Shown piece after piece: positions 1 to 7,034 of a DNA stretch of 7,813 bases. The notes under the pieces are model-generated. The model saw nothing but the letters and a program-made list of their open reading frames with translations. It did no database searches and was not told the origin of the DNA. The stretch lies in NCBI GenBank assembly GCA_023419875.1, contig JAEZXM010000485.1, forward strand, positions 1 through 7,813. Reading direction: 5' to 3'. Positions within the stretch are counted from its first letter, which is position 1. Each line of letters begins with the position of its first letter. Origin of the DNA: Pseudomonadota bacterium. Its GTDB lineage: Bacteria > Myxococcota > Myxococcia > Myxococcales > Anaeromyxobacteraceae. A program made the translations under genes and the position numbers.

Positions 1-2766
1 CGCCTCGTGCGCGGCCCGGGCATCGGCGAGCGCGGCCCGCACCTCGGCCAGCTCCTCGGCGACGCGGGTCACGTCGATCCGGTTGCCGTCGAGACGGCCC
101 CGGAGCTCGGCGGCCCGGGCGTTCGCCTCCGAGAGCGAGGCGAACAGGCGCGCCCGCCGGTCCTCGACCTCGCGGCGCGCCTCCTCCGCCCGCCGCATCG
201 CCGCGCCGATCCCCTCCCGGCGCTCGGCGTCGGCCGCGGCCTTCACCTTGATGTTCATGAGCTCGGCGGTGAGCACGTCGCCGCGCGCCTTCCACGCTTC
301 GACCCACTCCAGGGACTCCCGGGCCCGCTCCTCGGCGCGCGCCTGCTCCGCCTCCGCCGCCGCCGCCGCGAGGCGGTGCTCCTCCTCCTCGCGCACCAGC
401 GCCGCCAGCGTCTCCTCGAGCTGCCGCTGATCGGACTGGAGCTCCGCGGTCCGGTCCCCGACGCGGGCCAGCTCCTCGCCGACGCGCGCCAGGTCCTTCT
501 CCTGCTCGAGGATCGCGAGCTCCTTCTCGCGCCCGTCCTTGTCCAGGCTCTTGAGCGCGGCCTCGAGCTGGAGCAGCCGCCCCTGGAGCGTGCGGTGGCG
601 CTCGTTGGCGAGCTGGAACTCCGCCTCGAAGATGCGGACCGTCTCCTCCAGCTCCTGCACCTCGCGCCGGCGCTGCAGGGCGCCGTGGCCCTCGCCCTCG
701 AGCGGGCCGCCGGTCACCACGCCGTGGGCGTCGAGCACCTCGCCGTCGAGGGTGACGAGCGTGCGCTCCGCGTGACCCGCGCCCTCCTGCCAGATCTCGA
801 GGGCGGAGGGGAGGTCGCGGACGACGAGCGCGTCGGCGAGGAGGAACTTCACCACCTTCTCGTAGGCCGGGTCGTAGGTGACGACCTCGAGGCAGGGCTT
901 CACCACGCCGGGGTGGGACGGGATCGGCGCGGCCTCCGGAGCCGGTGAGCCCTCCGGACCGCTCGCCTCGTCCGCGCCGCGCGTCGCGCGCAGCCGGGAC
1001 ATCGGGATGAGCGAGGCCCGGCCCTCGGCGGCCGACTTGAGGTAGTCGATCGCCTCCACGCCCTGCGCGTGGCTCTCCACGATCACGTACTGGAGCCGCT
1101 CCCCGAGCAGCGCCTCGACCGCGTTCTCGTACTCGGCCGGCGTCGAGACCACGTCGGCGACGAGGCCGAAGACGCCGCGGTCGCGGCCGTCGCCCTGCTG
1201 CCCGGCGCGGGTCATGAGGCTCCGCACCCCGCGCCCGTAGCCCTCGTAGTTGCGGACGATCTCGAGGAGGCTGTGCAGGCGGGAGCGCTTCTCGGCGAGC
1301 TCCTCGCGCAGGGTGATCAGCTTGGCCTCGTTCTGGATGAACTCGGCCCGGGTCCGCTCCAGCAGCTCCTCCTGCGCCCCGCGCTGCTCGTCGAGCCGGA
1401 GCATGAGCTGCCGGGTCTTGCCCAGCTTCTCCACGTGCGCCGAGCGCGCGTCGTCGAGCTCGCCGGCCTTGCGGGCGAGCTCCTCCGTCTCGGCGCGGCT
1501 CCGCTCGACCCGTGCCTTGAGATCGGTCCGCTGCCGGTCGACCTGCGCGAGCTGGCTCCGGTGGGCGGCCGCCTCGGAGCGCGCCGCCGCCGCCGCCGCG
1601 CGGGCGCGATCGGCCTCGCCGGCCAGGGACGCCTGCTCGCGCGCCGCCTCCTGGAGCGACGACTCCGCGTCCGTGAGTCGTCCTTCGTCCGCGACCACGA
1701 GTGAGGAGAGGTCCTCCCGCTGTCGCAGCAGCGCCTCGCGCTCGGCGGCCAGCGCCTCGGCCTGGGCCTTGAGGGCCTCGACCTCGGTGGCCTGGGCCTG
1801 GGTCCGATCGGCGATCTGTCCGAGCTCCCGGGCTGCCGCCTCGATCGACACCTCCGAGACCCGGACCGAGCTCGCGAGCTCGTGCTCGCGCGCGGTGATC
1901 GTGCCGAGCCGGGCCTCGCTCTCCGCGGCGGCGTTCCGGTCCGCCTCGAGGGCCGCGTCGAGCTCGGCGAGGCGCGCCGCGAGCTCGGCCTCCTCGGCGC
2001 GGAGGGCGGCGTGGCGCTCCTCGGCGGCGCGGCGCGTCGCGGTGAGCTCGAGGTAGCGGGCGGCGGCGGTGCGGAGCTCGAGCTCCCGGATCTGCGCCCG
2101 GAGCGCCTTGTATCGCTCGGCCTTGCGCGCCTGGCGGTTCAGCGACTCGAGCTGCTTCCCGAGCTCCTGGACGATGTCGGCGACCCGCAGCAGGTTCTGC
2201 TGGGTGGCCTCGAGCTTCCGCTCGGCCGCCTCGCGTCGGCGCTTGTACTTCGTGATGCCGGCCGCCTCCTCGATCACCGCGCGCCGATCCTCCGGCCGGG
2301 CGGAGACGATCTGTCCGATGCGTCCCTGCTCGATGATCGAGTACGCGGTCCGGCCGACGCCCGACCCGAAGAAGATGTCGTTCACGTCGAGGAGGCGCGC
2401 CTGCACGCCGTTCACGAGGTACTCGGACTCCCCGCTGCGGAAGAGGCGGCGGCCGACCGTGATCTCGCCGAACCCCTGGTACGCGGCCGGCAGCTCGCTC
2501 GGGCGGTCGTTCTCGAAGGTGAGCATCACCTCGGCCATCGAGAGGGGCGCCTTCGACTCCGAGCCGTTGAAAATCACGTCCTCCATCGAGCGGCCGCGAA
2601 GCTGGCGCGCCGACTGCTCGCCCAGCACCCAGCGGATCGCGTCGGCGACGTTCGACTTGCCGCAGCCGTTCGGGCCCACGACGCCCGTCACGCCCTCGTC
2701 GAAGGCGATGACGGTCCTGTCGAGGAAGGACTTGAAGCCGACGATGTCCAGCCGCCGGATGCGCAT
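1..2766 (-). CDS. smc: Chromosome segregation protein SMC (condensin ATPase), 3' end cut by window edge
   Basis: SMC is the ATPase core of the bacterial condensin (normally with ScpA and ScpB) that loops and compacts the chromosome. The visible 922 residues begin MRIRRLDIVGFKSF, the usual SMC start. The N-terminal ATPase head (about 1-165) has Walker A GPNGCGKSN at 31-39, the Arg-containing loop LRGRSMEDVIFNGS around 56-69 and a Q-loop in IIEQGRIG (Gln147). A long Glu/Arg/Ala/Leu-rich coiled-coil arm follows (about 170-500). The hinge (about 503-690) contains GYGRGVRSLM near 509-518 and ends in TLDGEVLDAHGVVTGG. The return coiled coil (690-922) includes ELMNIKVKAAADAERR. Bacterial SMCs are about 1,150-1,200 residues, so roughly 250-280 residues, including the ABC signature and Walker B, lie beyond the left edge. 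The ATG is well fixed: an in-frame TGA lies 12 nt upstream (2779-2781). The frame is open throughout. No good Shine-Dalgarno site precedes the start. Identification is very secure. Confidence 0.97.
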   Translation of the reverse strand, partial: MRIRRLDIVGFKSFLDRTVIAFDEGVTGVVGPNGCGKSNVADAIRWVLGEQSARQLRGRSMEDVIFNGSESKAPLSMAEVMLTFENDRPSELPAAYQGFGEITVGRRLFRSGESEYLVNGVQARLLDVNDIFFGSGVGRTAYSIIEQGRIGQIVSARPEDRRAVIEEAAGITKYKRRREAAERKLEATQQNLLRVADIVQELGKQLESLNRQARKAERYKALRAQIRELELRTAAARYLELTATRRAAEERHAALRAEEAELAARLAELDAALEADRNAAAESEARLGTITAREHELASSVRVSEVSIEAAARELGQIADRTQAQATEVEALKAQAEALAAEREALLRQREDLSSLVVADEGRLTDAESSLQEAAREQASLAGEADRARAAAAAARSEAAAHRSQLAQVDRQRTDLKARVERSRAETEELARKAGELDDARSAHVEKLGKTRQLMLRLDEQRGAQEELLERTRAEFIQNEAKLITLREELAEKRSRLHSLLEIVRNYEGYGRGVRSLMTRAGQQGDGRDRGVFGLVADVVSTPAEYENAVEALLGERLQYVIVESHAQGVEAIDYLKSAAEGRASLIPMSRLRATRGADEASGPEGSPAPEAAPIPSHPGVVKPCLEVVTYDPAYEKVVKFLLADALVVRDLPSALEIWQEGAGHAERTLVTLDGEVLDAHGVVTGGPLEGEGHGALQRRREVQELEETVRIFEAEFQLANERHRTLQGRLLQLEAALKSLDKDGREKELAILEQEKDLARVGEELARVGDRTAELQSDQRQLEETLAALVREEEEHRLAAAAAEAEQARAEERARESLEWVEAWKARGDVLTAELMNIKVKAAADAERREGIGAAMRRAEEARREVEDRRARLFASLSEANARAAELRGRLDGNRIDVTRVAEELAEVRAALADARAAHEA

Positions 2767-2974
2767 GCCAAGCCGATATCACGAGCAGGATCCGGCGTTC
2801 AAGCGAAGCCCTTGATCATTGGGGGGTTTTCACCGCACGCGCCGCCTGCGCCGCGGGCCTCGCCACCGCTCCCGGAGTCGTTTTCCCGATCAAATCCGCG
2901 GCCTTGCGTGACGCTACACGTAGGGCGGCCGGGTACCCGCTTCGGGACCGGGAAAGCGATAGACTTCCGGACCG
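2767..2974. other. Divergent intergenic region between smc and the chemoreceptor gene
   Basis: This 208-bp gap separates two divergently transcribed genes and must hold any promoter for both that lies immediately upstream. It contains the least GC-rich patch nearby, about 2811-2831, with the palindrome TGATCA followed by a G6T4 run. A short interrupted palindrome CTAC-AC-GTAG lies near 2914-2923. I see no convincing sigma-54 element and no RNA gene. The small reading frames that cross it have no recognisable product. Confidence 0.6.
2775..2802 (-). promoter_or_regulatory. Weak candidate promoter for smc
   Basis: Read on the minus strand, TTGAAC (2802-2797) resembles a -35 box. After a 16-nt spacer, GATATC (2780-2775) is a poor -10 match. 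If used, transcription would begin within a few bases of the smc ATG, giving a nearly leaderless mRNA, which would agree with the missing Shine-Dalgarno site. Both boxes are imperfect, so this is only a hypothesis from pattern and position. Confidence 0.2.
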
Positions 2975-5449
2975 ATGCGCCAACTTCACGCCCTCGTCCT
3001 CAGGACGGTCCTCGCCGAAGCGGTCGTCTTCGCGTTCGCCCTCATCGTCGTGAACGGCGCGATCCGGCTCCTGCCGGGCCAGCGGCTCGTGGTCGCGCTC
3101 GGGTGTCTGAGCTGCTGGGCGCTCCTGAGCCTCGTGCTCTGGGCCGCGATCCGGTTGTTCGGGCGGCCGCTGGCGCGGGTGCTCGACGCTCCGTCCGGCC
3201 CCATCGACGTGGAGCTCGCGCACGGCGCGATCGCCGCCTCGATGGCCCTGCCGGCTCAGACCGCCTGGGCGCTGCTCGTCTCCGGGTCCTTGGGCGCGGG
3301 AGCGACCGTCCTCTACGCGTTCATGGACCATCAGGTGCAGGCGGACCTGGCGCTCGCGTCCCTCGGGCTGGGCCTCGGCGTTGCGCTCCTCGGCTCACTG
3401 ACCGGGTTCGCGGTGATCGCCACCGGGCTGCCGGCGCTGGTCGCGCAGGTGGAGATCCTCACCGACGAGCGCCCGCCGGGGACCATGCGCTCCAAGATCC
3501 TCGTCCTCTCGCTGGGCGTGAGCGCCGTGGCGGTGTTGCTCGTCGCCTCGGTCGGCTATCTGCAGCACCGCTGGGCGATGTTCCAGGAGGCGGAGCGCAC
3601 GGCGATGGTGCTCGCCGACACCACCGCGGAACAGCTCGCGGGGCGGCCGCCCTCGGAGCTGGCCCAGGTGCTCTCGCGCGCCACATCCTCCGGCGTCACC
3701 GTGGTGTCCGCCGACGGGACCGTGCTGGCCCGCGCCGGCGATCCGCCCGAGCACGAGCGGGTGGCGCCGGAGGCGGGGAGCATCGACATCGCCCGGCGCT
3801 GGATGATCACCCGGCCCGCGGGCCCGCGGTTCACCCGGGTATACCTCGCCCCCGAGCCGATCATCGCGCGCATGCGCCCGTTCGCGTGGTCGCTGCTCCT
3901 GGCCGCGATCGTCGCCTTCGCCGGCGCGGCGCTGCTCGCCTGGTTCGCGTCGAACGCGATCACCATGCCGTTCCGCGAGCTCGACACCGCCGCCGATCGG
4001 ATGGCCGCCGGCGATCTCACGGTCAGCCCGGCCTCGGTCTCCGCCGACGAGGTGGGGCGGCTCGCCGCCCAGTTCCGCCGGATGGCCCAGGGGCTCACCG
4101 GCCTCGTCCGCGAGGTACAGACGGCGAGCGAGAACGTCCACACGGGTGCGCTCGAGGCCGGCGCGATCGGCGAGCGGGTCCGGCTGGGCGCGCTCGAGCA
4201 GCACGCGGGCGTGCGGGCGGTCCAGTCCGCGGTCCAGGCGATGGAGAGCTCGGTGGCGCAGGTCGCCCGCGGCGTGGGCGGCCTCGCGGATTACGTCTCG
4301 GCCACGAGCCGGATGGTGGGCGAGATGTCCCGGGCCTTCGAGGAGGTCCAGCGCAAGGCGGGTGAGCTCGAGCGGGGCATGGCCTCGGCGCTCGGAGAGG
4401 TGGAGGGCCTCGGCTCCGCGGGCCGCGACGCCGAGGGCCGGCTCTCCGTGCTCGAGAACCTGGCCGCCCGGTCCTCCGGGACGCTCGCCGAGGTGAAGGC
4501 CTCGGTGGTGGGGCTGGAGCGGGCGGCGAGCGAGAGCGAGGCCACCGCCTCCGCGGTCGCCGAGGGGGCGGAGCGCGCGGGGGTGGTGCTGGAGGAGACG
4601 GTCCACGGCATCGAGACCCTGCGCGGCGCGGTGGCAGACGCGCACTCGCGGATCGCCGCCCTGGGCCGCCGCTCCGACGACATCGATCACGTGGTGGACT
4701 TCATCTCCGAGGTGGCTGGTCGCACCAACCTGCTGTCGCTCAACGCCTCGATCATCGCCTCGCAGGCGGGCGAGCACGGCAAGGCGTTCGCGGTCGTGGC
4801 CGACCAGATCCGGGAGCTGGCCGCCCAGATCGCCCGCTCGACGAAGTCCATCGGCGACATCATCCACGCGGTCCGTGAGGACGTGGAGGGCACCGCCGCC
4901 CTCATCGACCGGGGGGACGCGCTGGCGGTCGAGGGCGTGCAGCTCGCGCGCAACTCGGTCGAGGCGCTCAGCGAGATCCGCCGCTCCACCGCGCACGGCC
5001 GGGACACCGCCGCCCGCATCCGGACGGCGGTGCAGGCGCACGCGCTCTCCACCCGCGAGGTGGCGAACCTGGTCGAGACGGTGGCCGAAGGGTCGCGCGC
5101 GGTGGCCTCCGCGGTGCAGCTCGTCGGCAGGAGCGTCGGCGGGGTCCACTCGGTGTCACGCGGCGTCACCGGCATGGCCGACCGGGTGGCGCGCACGCTC
5201 GAGGAGCAGGCGGCTCTCGGCCGGCGTCAGCTCGAGAACGTCGCCCGGCTCGAGAACATGATCCAGGAGATCACGCAGGCGGTGGAGAACCACAACGGCG
5301 CCACCCAGGCGCTGAAGAAGGCGCTCGAGGCGCTCTCGCACACGGCGGGAGAGCACGAATCGGCCGTGCACGGCCTCTCCGGCGTCGCCGACCAGATCGG
5401 CTCGCGGGCCCGCGCGCTCTCGGAGCGGGTCAACCGGTTCAAGGTGTGA
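2975..5449 (+). CDS. Six-pass HAMP-containing methyl-accepting chemotaxis-type transducer with divergent signalling tip
   Basis: This is an 824-residue membrane signal transducer of the methyl-accepting chemotaxis family, expected to relay a membrane or periplasmic stimulus to a CheA/CheW-like complex. Hydrophobic segments lie at about 8-28, 38-60, 95-116, 125-150, 174-196 and 303-325. The loop at 197-302 is probably periplasmic and includes GVTVVSADGTVLARAGD, suggestive of a PAS/Cache-type sensor fold. A HAMP domain follows (about 328-378, starting at Asn-Ala-Ile-Thr-Met-Pro). The rest is a heptad-rich cytoplasmic hairpin whose tip is TNLLSLNASIIASQAGE (584-600), followed by FAVVADQIRELA. 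The protein ends VNRFKV and has no NWETF-like CheR tether. Compared with classical tips (LNAAxEAARAGE), the conserved Glu is Ile594 and the Arg is Gln597. The hairpin arms are about 215-225 residues each, much longer than in enteric receptors. The ATG is fixed by an in-frame TAG 12 nt upstream (2960-2962). The ribosome site is weak (GGA 3 nt before ATG). No chemotaxis genes adjoin it, so its pathway and ligand are unknown. Confidence 0.9.
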   Translation: MRQLHALVLRTVLAEAVVFAFALIVVNGAIRLLPGQRLVVALGCLSCWALLSLVLWAAIRLFGRPLARVLDAPSGPIDVELAHGAIAASMALPAQTAWALLVSGSLGAGATVLYAFMDHQVQADLALASLGLGLGVALLGSLTGFAVIATGLPALVAQVEILTDERPPGTMRSKILVLSLGVSAVAVLLVASVGYLQHRWAMFQEAERTAMVLADTTAEQLAGRPPSELAQVLSRATSSGVTVVSADGTVLARAGDPPEHERVAPEAGSIDIARRWMITRPAGPRFTRVYLAPEPIIARMRPFAWSLLLAAIVAFAGAALLAWFASNAITMPFRELDTAADRMAAGDLTVSPASVSADEVGRLAAQFRRMAQGLTGLVREVQTASENVHTGALEAGAIGERVRLGALEQHAGVRAVQSAVQAMESSVAQVARGVGGLADYVSATSRMVGEMSRAFEEVQRKAGELERGMASALGEVEGLGSAGRDAEGRLSVLENLAARSSGTLAEVKASVVGLERAASESEATASAVAEGAERAGVVLEETVHGIETLRGAVADAHSRIAALGRRSDDIDHVVDFISEVAGRTNLLSLNASIIASQAGEHGKAFAVVADQIRELAAQIARSTKSIGDIIHAVREDVEGTAALIDRGDALAVEGVQLARNSVEALSEIRRSTAHGRDTAARIRTAVQAHALSTREVANLVETVAEGSRAVASAVQLVGRSVGGVHSVSRGVTGMADRVARTLEEQAALGRRQLENVARLENMIQEITQAVENHNGATQALKKALEALSHTAGEHESAVHGLSGVADQIGSRARALSERVNRFKV

Positions 5450-5465
5450 GACGCTGCCGCGCGCG

Positions 5466-6446
5466 CTACGGCATCGGGTTCTCGGGGAGCTGAGGCGGCG
5501 GCGGCGCGCCCCGGATCTGCGAGGGGTTCGCGTTCCCGCTGGGCGAAGGCGCGGCGCGGGGGAGCGCCACGGATCCGAAGAGCTGGTACTGGTAGCTGCC
5601 GTTCGGGGTCCGGGCGGGCATCAGCATCGCCTCGACGGGGACCTTCATGCTCGCGGCGGCGGGCTTCTGCCACAGCGCGGGCAGGAACCGCACCCGCGCC
5701 TGTCCGCCCAGCGGTGAGTAGGCGAGCCGGGGCTGGAGCATCACCTTGACGCCCTCGCCCTCGAACTCCACGTCCCCGCCCGTGGCCTGGAGCCGCGACA
5801 CCTCGAGCACGCCGTCGCGGGCGTTTCCCGCGGCCCGGATCGTGCCCAGGGAGATCGGGAAGAGGGTGAAACCTTCCGTGAACCCGGAGACGGGCACCTT
5901 CCCTCCCGTCACCCCGCCCTTGTCGATCGCGACCTCGATCGTGCCGCTCGCCTTCTCGGGGTTCGCCCCGGGGTAGCGGAGGTCGGCGGCCCCGGTCACC
6001 ACGCCGACGAACTCCACCCCGCTCGCCTTGCGGAGCGGGAGGATGGGCGCGAGGTTCACGCCGTCGACGCGGACGGAGAGGTTGCGGTTCGCCCCGGAGA
6101 GATCGGCGCGGCCCTCCACCGTGCCGCCGTAGAGCGCCGTGTGGAACGTCACCGATCGCTTCCCCACGAGCAACGGGAGGACGCGGAGCGAGCCCTCGAA
6201 GTCCTCCACCGGGATCTTCAGCCCGGAAGCGTCCGTGAGCGTCAGCCCCTCCAGCCGGACGCCGAGGAAACCGCTCGGATTGACGTCCTGGACGTCGACG
6301 TGCCAGCCGCTCGCGCCCGCCTCGTAGATGAGCCGCTCCTTCACGGCCTCGGACGGGAAGGTCCAGCGGAGCGCCAGGAAGAACGCGACGGCGGTGAAGG
6401 CGCCGTAGAGGAGGTTGGTGCGGTTCTTCAGCGAGCCGAGCTTCAT
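5466..6446 (-). CDS. gspN: Type II secretion system protein GspN
   Basis: This is a probable inner-membrane accessory protein of the type II secretion apparatus, 326 residues from the chosen ATG. A short basic N-terminus is followed by one membrane helix at about 12-30 (LLYGAFTAVAFFLALRW). The rest is probably periplasmic, with many Gly-rich, alternating beta-strand segments (for example FLGVRLEGLTLTD, ALYGGTVEGRADLSG, KASGTIEVAIDKGG), in keeping with the AsmA-like character of GspN. The last 28 or so residues are Pro/Ser/Asn-rich and look disordered. It is the third gene of the gspL-gspM-gspN run, 15 bp after gspM, which supports the name. A GTG nine bases upstream (6453-6455) could add three residues, but it overlaps the Shine-Dalgarno GGAG, so I prefer the ATG at 6446. 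Its stop faces the chemoreceptor stop across 16 bp. GspN is absent from many type II systems and its exact role is poorly defined. Confidence 0.85.
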   Translation of the reverse strand: MKLGSLKNRTNLLYGAFTAVAFFLALRWTFPSEAVKERLIYEAGASGWHVDVQDVNPSGFLGVRLEGLTLTDASGLKIPVEDFEGSLRVLPLLVGKRSVTFHTALYGGTVEGRADLSGANRNLSVRVDGVNLAPILPLRKASGVEFVGVVTGAADLRYPGANPEKASGTIEVAIDKGGVTGGKVPVSGFTEGFTLFPISLGTIRAAGNARDGVLEVSRLQATGGDVEFEGEGVKVMLQPRLAYSPLGGQARVRFLPALWQKPAAASMKVPVEAMLMPARTPNGSYQYQLFGSVALPRAAPSPSGNANPSQIRGAPPPPQLPENPMP

Positions 6447-6454
6447 GACGGGCA

Positions 6455-6458
6455 CTCC
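6455..6458 (-). promoter_or_regulatory. Ribosome binding site that sets the gspN start
   Basis: On the minus strand GGAG (6458-6455) lies 8 nt before the ATG at 6446-6444, which is good spacing. The alternative GTG start (6455-6453) shares its first base with this site and would have no spacer, so the ATG is favoured. Confidence 0.6.
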
Positions 6459-6461
6459 GGG

Positions 6462-7031
6462 CTAGCTCTTCGGGCCGTACGCCGAGACGGTGAAGGTCGC
6501 GTCCACCTGGCGCGGATCGTCGGAGCGGGTGGTGACCCGCAGGCGCCGCACCCGGACGACGCCCTCTCCGCGCTCGAGCCCCTGGAGGAAGCGGACGAGC
6601 TTCGCGAGCTCGACGCGGGCGAGGTTCACCTCGACGGAGTCCTCGCTGAGGCCCTGAGGCTGGTCGGCGACCGGCGCCGGGCGGAGGTCGCCCACCTCGA
6701 TCTGGTGTTGCTGGCCCTGCTGCGAGATGAAGCTGAGGAGCTGGATCCGCGACCCCTTGAGCCGCTGCTCCAGCGCCTGGAGCTCCGCCTGCCGTTCACG
6801 GAAGCCGACGGCGAGCTTCGAGACCTCGGTGAGGAACCGGGTCTTGTCCTCGATCTGCTGCTCGCGTGCGGCCATGCCGCTCGAGACGGACAGCGAAACG
6901 AACGAGCCGACGAACACGAGCACCGCCACCGCGGTCCCCGTGACCATGACCCGCTCGCGCTGCGAGAGCTTGCCCAGCCAGGCGAGCAGGTCGCCGCGGA
7001 GCTGCCGCAACCGGCGCAGGAAGGCTTCCAT
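6462..7031 (-). CDS. gspM: Type II secretion system protein GspM
   Basis: GspM is a bitopic inner-membrane protein of the type II secretion platform that pairs with GspL and helps place it relative to GspE and the pseudopilus. The 189-residue product has a short basic cytoplasmic N-terminus (MEAFLRRLRQLRGDLLAWL), the pre-membrane motif LSQRERVMV that is common in GspM, one membrane helix at about 29-50, a coiled-coil stretch at about 54-95, and a C-terminal region (about 96-189) whose pattern fits the ferredoxin-like fold of GspM/PilO (VELAKLVRFLQGLERG then VRVRRLRVTTRS and VDATFTVSAYG). The length is usual for the family. The start lies 3 bp after the gspL stop, with a strong Shine-Dalgarno site inside the gspL 3' end, so translation is probably coupled. 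No catalytic residues are expected. Confidence 0.9.
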   Translation of the reverse strand: MEAFLRRLRQLRGDLLAWLGKLSQRERVMVTGTAVAVLVFVGSFVSLSVSSGMAAREQQIEDKTRFLTEVSKLAVGFRERQAELQALEQRLKGSRIQLLSFISQQGQQHQIEVGDLRPAPVADQPQGLSEDSVEVNLARVELAKLVRFLQGLERGEGVVRVRRLRVTTRSDDPRQVDATFTVSAYGPKS

Positions 7032-7034
7032 CCG

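Noticed and set aside
7..948. A 313-codon plus-strand open frame opposite smc
   Set aside because: It reads antisense through the coding strand of the SMC hinge and coiled coil. Its Leu/Arg-rich repeats mirror the Glu/Ala/Arg codons of the real gene.
2956..2963. GCGATAGA upstream of the chemoreceptor ATG, considered as a sigma-28 type -10 element
   Set aside because: It resembles GCCGATAA only in part, and no TAAA-like -35 element is present about 15 bp upstream.
2816..3331. A 171-codon minus-strand frame beginning inside the chemoreceptor gene and ending in the intergenic region
   Set aside because: It overlaps the well-supported chemoreceptor N-terminus, its composition is low-complexity and charged, and I see no ribosome site or known motif.
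1882..4365. An 827-codon plus-strand open frame spanning the smc 5' half, the intergenic region and half of the chemoreceptor gene
   Set aside because: It lies antisense to smc and out of frame with the chemoreceptor, is dominated by Arg/Ala/Gly/Pro, and has no family features. Stop codons are rare by chance at this GC content.
3395..5149. A 584-codon minus-strand open frame opposite the chemoreceptor gene
   Set aside because: It is rich in His/Arg/Gly/Asp with no domain pattern, as expected from the complement of a GC-rich coiled-coil gene.
5455..5473. A hairpin TGCCG / CGGCA at the convergent ends of the chemoreceptor gene and gspN, considered as a bidirectional terminator
   Set aside because: The stem has only 5 bp, the loop is 9 nt, no T-run follows on either strand, and it lies partly inside the gspN stop region. 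Such short GC stems are common here by chance.
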